Shown here one piece after another: positions 14,806-24,803 of a DNA stretch of 64,000 bases. Every line of letters begins with the position of its first letter. Positions within the stretch are counted from its first letter, which is position 1. Origin of the DNA: Longimicrobiales bacterium (GTDB taxonomy: Bacteria > Gemmatimonadota > Gemmatimonadetes > Longimicrobiales > Gaopeijiaceae). A model generated the notes under the pieces. It had not been told where the DNA came from. It did not search any database and saw only the letters and a list, made by a program, of their open reading frames with translations. Made by a program: the position numbers and the translations under genes. The stretch is taken from contig JANQDZ010000068.1 in the NCBI GenBank assembly GCA_028278645.1, forward strand, positions 1 to 64,000, read 5' to 3'.

Positions 14806-16032
14806 ATGAAGTGGTGGAAAAGGAGTGTGGTGGCGATAGGTCTGGCTTCACTTGCGGCGTGCGGCGCGGGCGAGAGTCGCAGTGTCGAGACCGAGGCCGA
14901 GCGGATCCACCGTGAGGCCATCGTGATCGACGGTTATGTCGGGACGACATCCCAGATCATGTGGTCGGACTGGGACTTCACCGAGAGGCACCCGGTGGAG
15001 GAATCGCACGTGGACCTTCCGCGCATGATCGAGGGTGGCCTCGACGCAGCTTTCTTTTCCATCGGAGCCGTGGATGCGGTGACGGGGGCCGCCGCAGTTC
15101 AGGTTTCTCTGGAGGAGATCGAGCGGTACCACCGTTTGACAGAAGCACATCCGGATAAACTTGCCCTCTGCCGCTCTGCGGAGGACGTGCGCCGTGCACA
15201 TCGTGACGGAAAGACGTGCATCCTCCTCGGCATGGCCGGCGGCCACAACATAGCCGAGAGCTTGTCAGTACTTCGAGCCTACCATGATCTCGGGCTTGCC
15301 TACATGCACCTCAACCATGACAGCAACACGTCGTGGTCCGATGCGGCTCGGGAAGAACCTGAACACCACGGGTTGACCGAATTCGGAAAGAACGTCGTCA
15401 AAGAGATGAACCGTATTGGGATGATGGTCGACATCTCACACGTTGCCGACGAGTCAGCTTGGGCCGCATTAGAGGAGAGCAGGGCCCCGGTTATCGCCTC
15501 CCATTCGGGTGCCCGGGCTCTGGCGCCGCATGTACGGAATATGCCGGACGACATGATCAGGGCGGTCGCTGCTTCAGGTGGCGTAGTCATGGTCGTCTAC
15601 AATCTCCCCTTCCTCGATGGGGAGTACTACGAAGCTTGGGAGGCCATCCAGCCAGAGCTCGCCGCGTTCGGTGCCGAGCTTCAGGAGAGGTATCCCGGTA
15701 TTGAGAACATCCCGAGATGGCGAGAGGAAGGTCGAAAGTTCCTGGCGGCGCGTATGCCCACGGTGCCGTGGACCCGTATCGTGGACCACATCGATCACAT
15801 CGTCGCCACAGCCGGGGTGGATCACGTGGGTATCGGGTCGGACTTCGATGGAGCAGTCATGCCCGAAGGGATGGAAGACGTCTCCAACTTGCATAAGATC
15901 ACGGAGGAGCTTCTTCGACGAGGGTATTCCGAGCCTGATATCAAGAAGATCCTGGGAGGTAATATCCTCCGAGTGATGGAAGACGTGGCCGAGACGAGTG
16001 TGAGGCTCAATCTGGACCCACCAGAGGTTTAG
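14806..16032 (+). CDS. M19 membrane-dipeptidase homologue with altered metal site
   Basis: About 408 residues, lipoprotein signal (ASLAACG). The M19 fold is clear: GGHNIAESLSVLRAYHDLG, LNHDSNTSWSDAA, MVDISHVADES, VIASHSGARAL and DHVGIGSDFDG. In active family members the start reads DGHxD and the third metal ligand is Glu in [IV]EGGH. Here these positions are DGYVGTT and GMAGGH, so the HxD pair and the bridging Glu appear replaced, while the later His residues (DISH, ASH) remain. This implies an inactive or functionally changed protein. Starts at 14782 (GTG) and 14806 (ATG) are possible; the latter gives the cleaner signal peptide. Confidence 0.85.
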   Translation: MKWWKRSVVAIGLASLAACGAGESRSVETEAERIHREAIVIDGYVGTTSQIMWSDWDFTERHPVEESHVDLPRMIEGGLDAAFFSIGAVDAVTGAAAVQVSLEEIERYHRLTEAHPDKLALCRSAEDVRRAHRDGKTCILLGMAGGHNIAESLSVLRAYHDLGLAYMHLNHDSNTSWSDAAREEPEHHGLTEFGKNVVKEMNRIGMMVDISHVADESAWAALEESRAPVIASHSGARALAPHVRNMPDDMIRAVAASGGVVMVVYNLPFLDGEYYEAWEAIQPELAAFGAELQERYPGIENIPRWREEGRKFLAARMPTVPWTRIVDHIDHIVATAGVDHVGIGSDFDGAVMPEGMEDVSNLHKITEELLRRGYSEPDIKKILGGNILRVMEDVAETSVRLNLDPPEV

Positions 16033-16036
16033 GTAA

Positions 16037-16411
16037 TGGGGCGCCTCCCTGTACGGATTGGACCTCTCAAACGCAATGCTCGAAATCTGCCGATCGAAGA
16101 TTCGGGCCGCCGGGCTAGGAGAGGACAGAGTGAGAACGGCTCGCGCGGACATCTGTGACTTCGAGCTTGGTCAATCCTTCGACCTCATCCTTTATCCTGA
16201 TTGTGTGTATCGGCGATTCATCGGAAAGGACCTCGCTGAAGAAGTCGTGGCTTCGATCCCCATGCGCTGTCACTACCCGGAAGACTTGTTGAGGAGGATC
16301 GAGTCGGAAGGATTTTCGATCACGGGGACCTGGGGTGGGTATTCCGGGGAACAGTACGGCATCGGGGGGGAATTGGTTGTCGAGTTTTCATGTGGTCGGC
16401 AGTCTACGTAA
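16037..16411 (+). pseudogene. SAM-dependent methyltransferase remnant
   Basis: The frame starts inside a methyltransferase: YGLDLSNAMLEICRSKI is the stretch just after motif I, followed by ARADICDFELGQSFDLILYP. The glycine-rich motif I and everything before it are missing. After LILYP the middle of the domain (the 'LRPGG' strand) is shortened before a normal C-terminal piece (PEDLLRRIESEGFSITGTWG). Both an N-terminal and an internal deletion are therefore inferred. A TTG at 16058 might still start translation, but activity is not expected. Confidence 0.6.
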
Positions 16412-16488
16412 CAGTGACCAACGGGAGTGATAGGTGGAGGCATAGCGAACGAGCCGGAGCGAGTGCCTCCGCCAAGGTAAGGTGAGCC

Positions 16489-16857
16489 ATGGATTCCATC
16501 ATTCGATCGCAGGCGGCCGACATTACGTACAACATGACGACCACGGGCTTCGACCTGCCTGGATTTCGAATCGTGGCGAACCTGGGCGTCGTGCGTGGCA
16601 TCGTCGTTCGATCACGGTCGGTGTTCGGTACCTTCGGCGCCGGCATACAGACGTTGTTTGGCGGGAATATCTCGCTCTTCACGGAGCTCGCCGAGCGGAC
16701 CAGGCAGCAAGCATTCGAAACGATGTTGGTTCAGGCCGATGTGGCTGGCGCGGATGCAGTAATCGGCATTCGGTATGATGCAACCGAGGTAATGTCGGGA
16801 GTGACGGAAGTCATCTGCTACGGAACCGCGGTCACGGTGGAACCACTTTCGGACTGA
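16489..16857 (+). CDS. YbjQ/UPF0145 family protein
   Basis: 122 residues with AAGGTGAG upstream. The family pattern is plain: [22 protein letters not shown], then ARxxAxxxM-like [30 protein letters not shown], then a final strand with [11 protein letters not shown]. Members are small pentameric beta-rich proteins of unknown function, sometimes called heavy-metal-binding. The length is normal. It stands alone between the methyltransferase remnant and the amidase. Confidence 0.88.
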   Translation: MDSIIRSQAADITYNMTTTGFDLPGFRIVANLGVVRGIVVRSRSVFGTFGAGIQTLFGGNISLFTELAERTRQQAFETMLVQADVAGADAVIGIRYDATEVMSGVTEVICYGTAVTVEPLSD

Positions 16858-17043
16858 CTCGGACCGCGGAGGAAGGGGGGTGGAATGGATCGGAGGAGAG
16901 TCCAAGAGCCATGCTCGTAAGAACGGACGACCTGTCCAAGCTGGAGGACGAGTCCGTGCGTTATGCAAGTCCAGGCCTCTTACGGATCGGGCGGTATCCA
17001 CGCCTGACGCTCATTGTGCCCTCGCAGGACGGAACGCGATCCG

Positions 17044-18528
17044 ATGAATCAGACCACACGACGTGAGTTCCTTCAACAGACCGGAGCCCTCGCTGCCTCC
17101 GCCGCGTTATTCGGCTGCCAAACTAACACAGCGTCCGAGATGGTTCCGGCGCCCGGGGAACTGGGATTCAAGTCCGCCACCGAGCTTATCGGCATGCTCG
17201 AGCGCAGGCAGATCGGGTCGGAGGAATTGACTCAGTACTTCATCGACCGAATCGAAAAGTACGATGCCACGCTGAACGCGGTCGTTGTTCGGGACTTCGA
17301 TCGGGCCCTCGAGGCTGCTAGGGCGGCCGATGCTGCACTGGCTCGGGGAGAGGTTCTGGGCCGGCTTCACGGCCTCCCGATGACGATCAAGGAGGCCTAT
17401 GATGTCGCTGGCCTTCCGACTACGTGGGGACATCCCGACCAGTTGCAGAACGTGCCTCAGACAGACGCTGTCGTTGTCGAGCGTCTAAAGGCGGCAGGGG
17501 CCCACTTCCTGGGTAAAACCAACGTTCCGATCGACCTCGGGGACTTCCAGAGCTACAACGATGTCTACGGGACGACGAACAATCCCTGGGACCTCAGTCG
17601 GACTCCGGGAGGTTCGTCCGGCGGCTCGGCCGTGGCGTTGGCGAGCGGAATGACGGGCCTGGAGAGCGGCTCCGACATTGGGGGCTCGATAAGGAACCCC
17701 GCGCACTTCTGTGGCGTGTATGGGCATAAGCCCACGTGGGGTACGGTACCTTCTCGTGGGCATCAACCACCGGGCGTTCCAGCCGGACCGAACGAACCCG
17801 ATCTGGCGGTAGTCGGTCCCATGGCCCGTTCCGCTGAGGACCTCGCTCTCGCCATGGAGGTGGTCTCTGGACCCGATGTGCTGACATCTCCCGGCTGGCG
17901 GCTTGAACTGCCGCCTCCGAGGAAGACGACTCTGGAGGGCCTACGGGTGGCAGTGTGGCCAGACGATCCGGCAGCGCCGGTCCACGGAGCGATAGTTCAA
18001 CGGACCACCGAGATTGCTGATCGTCTAGCAAGCGTTGGCGCTAGGGTCTCCGATACCGCGCGTCCGGCATTCTCCGGCGCTGATTCACACGGAGTTTACC
18101 TGCCCATTCTGACTGCCGTGACCAGTACTCCGCACGGCGAGCTGACGTATGGGAATTGGGTGCAACTGAATGGTCAGCGTGCGGTTTTCCGCTCTCAGTG
18201 GCAGGAGTTCTTCAGCGAGTGGGATGTACTGATCTGCCCCATCACCGCAACGACCGCGTTTCCGCAGGATCAGAGCCCCATCAATAGGCGCACCGTTCGG
18301 GTGAACGGAGAACCGCGGCCGTATTGGGAACAGCTATTCTGGGCCAGTCTACCGACGCTGTCATATCTCCCGAGCACCGTCTTCCCGACCGGACTCTCTG
18401 AGGAAGGGCTGCCAATTGGCTTACAGGCGATCGGGGCCGAGTTCAACGACCGGACGACGATCGAGTTTGCTCGCCTGATCGCCCATGAGATCAGGGGGTT
18501 CGAACCGCCGCCAGGCTACGGCGACTGA
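17044..18528 (+). CDS. Secreted amidase-signature family hydrolase
   Basis: About 494 residues. The start at 17044 gives a Tat-like signal (TRREFLQQTGALAASAALFG) with a possible lipobox cysteine. The catalytic triad of the amidase signature family is visible: Lys116 in LPMTIKEAYD, cis-Ser191 in GGSSGGS, and nucleophile Ser215 in GSDIGGSIRNP. It should hydrolyse an amide outside the cytoplasmic membrane; the substrate is not evident. The C-terminal LPSTVFPTGLSEEGLPIGLQ is typical. Confidence 0.92.
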   Translation: MNQTTRREFLQQTGALAASAALFGCQTNTASEMVPAPGELGFKSATELIGMLERRQIGSEELTQYFIDRIEKYDATLNAVVVRDFDRALEAARAADAALARGEVLGRLHGLPMTIKEAYDVAGLPTTWGHPDQLQNVPQTDAVVVERLKAAGAHFLGKTNVPIDLGDFQSYNDVYGTTNNPWDLSRTPGGSSGGSAVALASGMTGLESGSDIGGSIRNPAHFCGVYGHKPTWGTVPSRGHQPPGVPAGPNEPDLAVVGPMARSAEDLALAMEVVSGPDVLTSPGWRLELPPPRKTTLEGLRVAVWPDDPAAPVHGAIVQRTTEIADRLASVGARVSDTARPAFSGADSHGVYLPILTAVTSTPHGELTYGNWVQLNGQRAVFRSQWQEFFSEWDVLICPITATTAFPQDQSPINRRTVRVNGEPRPYWEQLFWASLPTLSYLPSTVFPTGLSEEGLPIGLQAIGAEFNDRTTIEFARLIAHEIRGFEPPPGYGD

Positions 18529-18602
18529 GCCAAGAGGCCTACGTACAGCCTGAATCGGTAAGAGCTCGTGCCAGGCGTTCGCACAGCAACGGAAGACAGA
18601 TT

Positions 18603-19250
18603 ATGAAGCTCAGCACAAAAGCGAGGACGATCCACTCCCAAGTCCATAAGGATGGAACAAAGCTTGGCGACCTACGAAAGCTTGCCAAGGAGATCAAGAA
18701 GGATCACGCGCTGGCCATGGAACTCTGGTCTACCGGTGCGTTCTACTCGAGGCAACTCGCCATCCTGATCATGGACAAGAAACTCCTGACAGGAGATCTC
18801 GTGGATCAACTGACCGGAGATATGGAGCGCCATGATTTCGAGGAGCGCACTCAGCTGGCAGACTGGCTTTTGGCAAACCAACTCGCCAAAAGCAAGGCCA
18901 CCGTCGCCCTACTGGAATCCTGGAGCGATAGCTCCTCCGCAATTCAACGGCGCCTCTTCTGGTACTATCAGGCCCGACTGAGATGGACCGGGCAGACCCC
19001 TCCCGACAACACGGAAGATCTGCTCTCCTCCATAGAAGAACGGATCATAGATGCGGAACCGGAGGTTCAGTGGGCCATGAACTTCACTGCAGCGCAGATC
19101 GGTATCTTCGACGAGGCCTTCCGATCTCGGTGTGTAACGCTGGGAGAGAAGACAGGACTCTACAAAGGAGAAGCCGTGGCAAGGGGGTGCACCCCCAACT
19201 ACCTGCCGGACTTCATCGCCATCGAGGTCGAGAAGCGTGGGAAGAGGTGA
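18603..19250 (+). CDS. DNA alkylation repair (AlkD-like) HEAT-repeat protein
   Basis: 215 residues, all helical, no signal peptide. The order KLGDLRKLAKEIKKDHALAMELWSTGAFYSRQLAILI, then QLADWLLANQLAKS and the C-terminal VQWAMNFTAAQIGIFDEAFR follow the DNA alkylation repair family (PF08713). AlkD-type glycosylases excise 3-methyladenine and 7-methylguanine, but divergent branches such as this may not. Function is inferred from family only. Confidence 0.8.
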   Translation: MKLSTKARTIHSQVHKDGTKLGDLRKLAKEIKKDHALAMELWSTGAFYSRQLAILIMDKKLLTGDLVDQLTGDMERHDFEERTQLADWLLANQLAKSKATVALLESWSDSSSAIQRRLFWYYQARLRWTGQTPPDNTEDLLSSIEERIIDAEPEVQWAMNFTAAQIGIFDEAFRSRCVTLGEKTGLYKGEAVARGCTPNYLPDFIAIEVEKRGKR

Positions 19251-19416
19251 TCCTGAACATCATGGATTGCGCCTCCTCCTGGAACCGAGTGTTCGCTTAG
19301 GGGAGTTTCGGTGGACCGGGGGATTCCTGCGTCAGGTCTCGTTCTCCTCGTCTTGGACCTTGGGGAGCGCGTTTCCGACATCAACTCCGAAGGGTCGGTA
19401 GGGCAGGTCCAGCCCC

Positions 19417-21996
19417 TCACTCTTGCGAGCGGGGCCACGGTTGGTGCATCGTGGAAAACGTTTCCCTAGCCCACCCCCCACTCTTCGTCCAGATAAGGAT
19501 CACCCCACAACTCCCCTGTGTTCCCCCATAGGCGAGCGGAATCCCGGTGAATCGGGTGTGGACCTCCATCCCGGCGATGTCACCGACGTTGGCTACCTGA
19601 TCCGGATAAGCACCCATGAACTTGGAGTCGTTGAATGGACTCGGTTGGGAGATCAGGACGCCGTCGAGGTAGATTCGGGGCTGGCAGAAAGGCTCGACCT
19701 CGCCGGATCTAGTAGCGCTGGGCTTGTTGAACAGCACCTGGGTTCCGAACGGCGTTCCGAAAATACTCAGGCCTGGGATGCCACGGAGAAGGTCGCCGAA
19801 CCCAATCGGCTGACGCACCGCCATATCATCGGGTGTGATGAAGTGGCCGAAGCCCTGGTCGGCTCGCTCGTAAAACCCGCTGACCTCAAGGTGGAAAGAA
19901 CGGGGTTCGGCAACGACGACCAACGGATCCAGGTCGATGGGTTCGGGCGGCATCTCGACATTGACCACAGTCAGATTCCCAGGCTCGACCCGCAAACTGT
20001 CTGAATCGACTTGGTCGTACCCCAGAGCTTCAGCTTCGAGAGTGAAGGTTCCAACCCATGGAGTCAGGATTCGAAAAAGGCCCCGGTCGTTCGTGAACTC
20101 GGTTTTGGTGAAAGCACCTTGAGTCCAACGGATGGTAACCTCGGCATTGGGGACTGGGTTCCCGGTGACCGGGTCCACGATTCTGCCTTGGATCCCCTGC
20201 CTCTCTCCGGCCGGATACATGCCTTCCGTTGAGGTCCGGACGGTGAGGGTGCCGGGCGGAAGCGGGAGTTCGAGGTTCTGGACCACGTGCTGGCCAGGAT
20301 CACCCCGGACGGTGGTCGTTTCCCCCACATGATCCAGAAACGTGGTGGTGATCTCTACTGGGGTCCTGGGCGGCAACCCACAAAAGACGAACCGCCCGTC
20401 GATATCGGTGATCACCCGGTCGAACCCTGCGATGGCTGTGTCCGGCCGTGCCTCGAATCCCGGTACGGGCTCCCTTGTGTACCTCCGCTCGAGCCATTCG
20501 ATGGTAACAGTCGCCTTGGGAATGGGATCACGGCCGAAACTCTGCCGAACCGTGCCCACCAGGGCGACGGTGCCCGCTTCCTCGTCGGACCCTTGGCACA
20601 AACTGGCCAGGAGGGTTTCAATGGATGGGATCGAAAGGTCGATGATGATCACCTGATCTCTGTTGACCTCGACCTCCAAACCGGGGGGGTGGACACCCAA
20701 GGAATCGAACCTCGGGTGTTCGACGACCGCGGTATAGACGCCCTCGGGCAACTCCATCATCGAAAATCGGCCGACCGAGTCGGTTGTGGAGGAGTGGGAG
20801 GTTCCGGCTAGCTTCACCACCGCGCCGGGCATGGGGCTACCCTGGGTGCTGTCCCAGACGGAACCGGACAGGACTCCCTGGGGGATTTCTCTCAGGAGGA
20901 GTTGTTCGGCTGAGTACACTTCATGTACCTCGCCGCCATCTTCTTTGAAGCTTGTGACCCGGTATTCGTTGATCGCCCTGCGGCCCGGCCACCTGAACCG
21001 GGTGACCTGGGGCATTCGGATCCACCAGTTGCTTACAATCCAGGTTCCGTTTGGGAGCCCCAGGAACTCGACCATCCCTCCGGCAGCGGCGTGGGCACCT
21101 GGGTAGGGGACCTTCGTGTATCGGTATTCCAGGAACTGGAGCTTGGCCGATTCCCGCTCCAACCAAAGAGTTCCCTCGATGTCTGGTAGGTCCGTTCCTT
21201 CAACGGGTTCGATGGCTACGCCGACGGACCCCGGCAGGTCGGGATCCTCCGTGAGCCTGAAGCAGTGAGTATCGAGGAAAGGGTCTGAAAGGAGGACAGA
21301 CGCGTCCGGGGCGCGGAACTCATAGACACCATCCTCCAAGGGCCGAATGAAGCCATGGGTCAATAGCTCCTCCACCGGCAGGCTCCGGTAAGGAATCTGA
21401 GCCACCAGCACGTCGGTTTCCCGGACCTCGGCCTCCACAACCCGGGCGTTTGGGCCCAGCTCCCGTTCGTAGTTGGATACCTGGTACTCGTAAAGACCCT
21501 CCTCCTCGGTCCATTCTTGGACTCGGAGGGCCTTCCTGGCTTCCTCCCAAAGGAGGGCGACCTCGAGGCCCTCCTCGGGCCGCACTACACACCTCTCCTC
21601 CCCGGCTACGTCGATCCCGAGCATTGATATGGGTTCGTAGGATGTCTCCAGATCCATCCCATGGACCTGGCCTGATGCCAGGTCGAAAGAAGGGGAGATG
21701 ACTGTAGTGTAGCCGAGCCTCTCGGCTCGTAGGCGGAAACGCCCACCGGACCGGGCCTGGAGCCGGAACCGACCGACAGAGTTGGTGAGATACCCGTCTT
21801 CTTCCCCGCCGTCCTCCCGGATCAGAACGACCAGCGCCCCTTCTACGGGCGTTCGACCATTTTTGTCGATTACGTGCCCTACGACGATCTGGGCCCCACA
21901 AACCGATGGGGCGAGGAAGGCGGCAACGATGAGGGGAATCGCAAAGATCGGTCTGTCGGCGTTCCACTGCTGCGGCCTGGTCTGTCGGCGTCGCAT
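19417..21996 (-). CDS. Large secreted plug-only protein with carboxypeptidase-regulatory domains
   Basis: 859 residues. Signal peptide, then an N-terminal CarboxypepD_reg-like beta-sandwich (VVGHVIDKNGRTPVEGALVV), a long linker, and three further such domains (GSVWDSTQGSPMPGAVVKLA; TVRQSFGRDPIPKATV; GRIVDPVTGNPVPNAEVTIR). A TonB-receptor plug domain forms the C-terminus: GFGDLLRGIPGLSIFG, CQPRIYLDG, DIAGMEV, CGVILIWTK. The protein stops there, with no 22-strand barrel. It has the look of a surface or periplasmic adaptor rather than a transporter. GGGAGGGAG-type purine-rich RBS precedes the ATG. Confidence 0.82.
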   Translation of the reverse strand: MRRRQTRPQQWNADRPIFAIPLIVAAFLAPSVCGAQIVVGHVIDKNGRTPVEGALVVLIREDGGEEDGYLTNSVGRFRLQARSGGRFRLRAERLGYTTVISPSFDLASGQVHGMDLETSYEPISMLGIDVAGEERCVVRPEEGLEVALLWEEARKALRVQEWTEEEGLYEYQVSNYERELGPNARVVEAEVRETDVLVAQIPYRSLPVEELLTHGFIRPLEDGVYEFRAPDASVLLSDPFLDTHCFRLTEDPDLPGSVGVAIEPVEGTDLPDIEGTLWLERESAKLQFLEYRYTKVPYPGAHAAAGGMVEFLGLPNGTWIVSNWWIRMPQVTRFRWPGRRAINEYRVTSFKEDGGEVHEVYSAEQLLLREIPQGVLSGSVWDSTQGSPMPGAVVKLAGTSHSSTTDSVGRFSMMELPEGVYTAVVEHPRFDSLGVHPPGLEVEVNRDQVIIIDLSIPSIETLLASLCQGSDEEAGTVALVGTVRQSFGRDPIPKATVTIEWLERRYTREPVPGFEARPDTAIAGFDRVITDIDGRFVFCGLPPRTPVEITTTFLDHVGETTTVRGDPGQHVVQNLELPLPPGTLTVRTSTEGMYPAGERQGIQGRIVDPVTGNPVPNAEVTIRWTQGAFTKTEFTNDRGLFRILTPWVGTFTLEAEALGYDQVDSDSLRVEPGNLTVVNVEMPPEPIDLDPLVVVAEPRSFHLEVSGFYERADQGFGHFITPDDMAVRQPIGFGDLLRGIPGLSIFGTPFGTQVLFNKPSATRSGEVEPFCQPRIYLDGVLISQPSPFNDSKFMGAYPDQVANVGDIAGMEVHTRFTGIPLAYGGTQGSCGVILIWTKSGGWARETFSTMHQPWPRSQE

Positions 21997-22065
21997 CGGA
22001 CTCCCTCCCCGAGCATCGAACCGGGAGAACCTTGTGCTTATCCTACTTCGTCGGCGCTCGAGGTG

Positions 22066-22100
22066 TTCCTCCGGAAACGGAATGGCTCGTTGCCCAACCC
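22066..22100 (+). repeat. Degenerate block B of the palindromic repeat
   Basis: CCGGAAACGGAATGGCTCGTTGCCC resembles block B (CCGGGAACCGAATGGTTCGTTACC) with a few changes. It sits between the plug protein gene and the permease gene, both on the minus strand. The match may be fortuitous. Confidence 0.3.
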
Positions 22101-22127
22101 ACCAATGCCAGCTTCCTTTTCGCTGCC

Positions 22128-24803
22128 TTATTCCTCCCTGAGCGTATTCGCAGGGTCCACTCCGGTAGCCCGGCGGGCCGGGATCCAGGCCGCCATCGCG
22201 GCCGTGGCCAGGAGCCCCGTGGCAAGGACGGCGAAGGTCAAGGGATCGGTGGCTTCCAAGCCGAAGAGGAATCCCTCGAGAAACCGGACCAGCAGACGGC
22301 TGGCAGCAAGACCAATCAGTACCCCCACCCCGGCCAGGGCGAGTCCCCGCCCAACAACGGATCGCACCAGGCTTCTCGCCGAAGCTCCGAGGGCGATGCG
22401 GATGCCGATCTCCCGGGTTCGTTGACCGACCACGTAGTTCATAATCCCGTAGAGACCAACCAGACCGAGGAGGATTCCGACCCCCGCGAATGTCCCGAGG
22501 AGGATGGTAATTGTTCTGGGTTGGGCTACCGAAACCCTGAGGATCTGGGACCCGGAGGCGATCTCCGACATCGGCACATCCGGGTCAACGGACCAGACCG
22601 CGTCCCGGGCCGGGCCTACCATGCTCAGCGGGTCCCCATCGGTCCTTAGGACCAAGGTTCGTCCGGCCATGGGAACCTGTGCGGCCGGGCGGTAAAGCAC
22701 GGCCTCCCCCGTGGTTGCAAGGGTCCTCGTGTGGACGGCTCCCACGACGCCAACTACGGTGGCCAAAGAGTCGGGGTTGCCCAGCAGGGGTTGGATCTTC
22801 CTGCCTATTGGTTCCTCGCCAGGAAAAAGGGTTTCGGCCAGGATCCGGTTTACAACAACCACCTCTGGCGCTCCCACCCGGTCCTCTTCCGTAAAGAGGC
22901 GACCCTGGAGGAGGGGGATCTCGAGCGCTTCAAAAAACCCCGGGTCCACGCTCCGGTATAAGGACGTGGCCAGGTCGGATCGGGTTGTGAAGATCTCCCC
23001 CTCCCGGGCTACGTGGGCCGTCCAGCCGATTTCTTTGATGGGGAAGTGGAGGGTAGAGGTGGCGGCGGTGACACCGGGTAGCGCGCCGATGCGACGCCGG
23101 ATCTCATCGTAGGTTATGGCAGACTCTACCCCACCGGGTATCTGCAGCTTAAAGGTGAGCACCCCTTCGGTACGAAAACCAGGGTCTACCGCTGCCAGGT
23201 TTTGTATGGTCCGCACCATGAGGCCGGACCCGGTCACCAGTATCATGGCCAAGGCAATCTGGGCCGTCACGAAAGTCCCGCGAAGCCGAGTCCCACCCTT
23301 TGTCCCCCCGCCCCGTACATCCCCACCGCGGAATGAGTTCTCCAGGCTTCCGCGGGTGGCGGCCAGCGCCGGGGCCAGTCCGAAAAACAAACCCACGGCC
23401 AGCGAGACCAACAAACATCCTAAGAGGACGGGGCCGTCCACCGAGATCTGGTTGAGCCTTGGCGTATCGCCTGGCAGGAGGGAAACGAGGGTGCGAACGC
23501 CGAGGAACGCTGCCCCGAGGCCGGCGGCTCCACCCAGCGCGGAAAGGACCGAACTCTCTGTGATGAGCTGTCGAACCAATCGCCTACGCCCTGCGCCCAG
23601 GGACATCCTCAATGCGATTTCCCGCCGACGGTCCGTGGCCCTGGCGAGAAGGAGGCTGCCCACGTTGGCGCCGGCGATGAGGAGGACGAAGGCGACGGCG
23701 CCGAGGAGGAGGAGGAGCATGGTTCGAGTATCCCCGACGGCCAGCTCCTGGACCGGGATCACAGCGGTCTCGGTGGCGTAACTCTCACCCTCGCCAAAAG
23801 CGTCGCGCATTCGAGGGGCCAATCCCGCTGTCTCCAGATTGGCGGCGGCCAATGTGGAACCGTCTGCTAGTCGCCCGATGGTCTGAACGACGCCTGCGTT
23901 CCACGTCCAGTCCCCCGGATCGAGGGGAAGGGGCATCCAGAGGTCGTGTCTGGGCACACCAAAAAGCCCGAACCCAGGTGGCGCCACACCGATGATCTCG
24001 TAGGAGACCCGGTCCACCGTGAGGCTCCGACCCAACACGCCGGGATCCGACCCGAGCTCGTTTTGCCAGAGGTCATGGCTGATGACCACCAACCCGGGCC
24101 CGTCCGGCCCGTCCTCTCCGGGAAGGAACCCCCTACCCAGAGCGGGCCGGAGACCAAGGAGGTCGAAGAAGTTGGCCGAAACTCTGGCGGCCTCGAGTTG
24201 GGTGGGCCTCTCGATATCGGTTACGGCACTTCCCCATCCCGGACTCCACGCCCCGACGGTTTCGAAGCTCGTAGCGTTCTCACGGAGAAAAACCACTTCC
24301 CGATTCCCGGCGAAACGATCCGCCCAGATCGCCACTACACGATCCGGTTCTTCGAAGGGGAAAGGACGCAGGAGCACGCCTTGGATCACCGCGAACACGG
24401 CAGTGTTGGCTCCGATTCCCAGCGCTAGGGTGAGAATGGTGGCCAGGGCGAAAGCGGGCCGTTGCAGGAAAGAGCGAAACGCGAAGCGCAGGTCTTGGAG
24501 TAACTCGGCCAAGAGGCGGCCTCCGGGCTTTTTCGCCCGGGATGGGGAAGAGGAAGGTGCCGGGTCGCCGGCATCCGGTCCGGTTTGATCCGGGACCGCA
24601 CCTCGGATCCGGAGCCACAAATACCTGATGCCGAGGCTGAAGGCTTCCCCCGAGTATTTGAGATCAGCTCGGCCGGCTCCGTGACTCATGACCCGGCGTC
24701 GGTGTATCTCCGCCAGATCGCCGAGCACTCCTTCCCGGGTGGATCCGGGGGGCAGGCAGGCTCCGAGGAACCACTCAAACACCCGTGGAGGCCGGGAACT
24801 CAC
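22128..24803 (-). CDS. ADOP-type MacB/FtsX-like ABC permease
   Basis: 891 residues. An N-terminal soluble segment of about 100 residues (prefix domain) precedes two MacB/FtsX modules. Each has a first helix (LATILTLALGIGANTAVFAV; later a duplicated set), a periplasmic MacB_PCD part, and a three-helix FtsX permease segment, the last ending YVVGQRTREIGIRIALGASA. This duplicated layout is the 'orphan permease' family abundant in Acidobacteriota and Gemmatimonadota, found without an adjacent ATPase and with a PadR gene, exactly as here. The start overlaps the PadR stop by 4 bp. The substrate is unknown. Confidence 0.93.
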   Translation of the reverse strand: MSSRPPRVFEWFLGACLPPGSTREGVLGDLAEIHRRRVMSHGAGRADLKYSGEAFSLGIRYLWLRIRGAVPDQTGPDAGDPAPSSSPSRAKKPGGRLLAELLQDLRFAFRSFLQRPAFALATILTLALGIGANTAVFAVIQGVLLRPFPFEEPDRVVAIWADRFAGNREVVFLRENATSFETVGAWSPGWGSAVTDIERPTQLEAARVSANFFDLLGLRPALGRGFLPGEDGPDGPGLVVISHDLWQNELGSDPGVLGRSLTVDRVSYEIIGVAPPGFGLFGVPRHDLWMPLPLDPGDWTWNAGVVQTIGRLADGSTLAAANLETAGLAPRMRDAFGEGESYATETAVIPVQELAVGDTRTMLLLLLGAVAFVLLIAGANVGSLLLARATDRRREIALRMSLGAGRRRLVRQLITESSVLSALGGAAGLGAAFLGVRTLVSLLPGDTPRLNQISVDGPVLLGCLLVSLAVGLFFGLAPALAATRGSLENSFRGGDVRGGGTKGGTRLRGTFVTAQIALAMILVTGSGLMVRTIQNLAAVDPGFRTEGVLTFKLQIPGGVESAITYDEIRRRIGALPGVTAATSTLHFPIKEIGWTAHVAREGEIFTTRSDLATSLYRSVDPGFFEALEIPLLQGRLFTEEDRVGAPEVVVVNRILAETLFPGEEPIGRKIQPLLGNPDSLATVVGVVGAVHTRTLATTGEAVLYRPAAQVPMAGRTLVLRTDGDPLSMVGPARDAVWSVDPDVPMSEIASGSQILRVSVAQPRTITILLGTFAGVGILLGLVGLYGIMNYVVGQRTREIGIRIALGASARSLVRSVVGRGLALAGVGVLIGLAASRLLVRFLEGFLFGLEATDPLTFAVLATGLLATAAMAAWIPARRATGVDPANTLREE

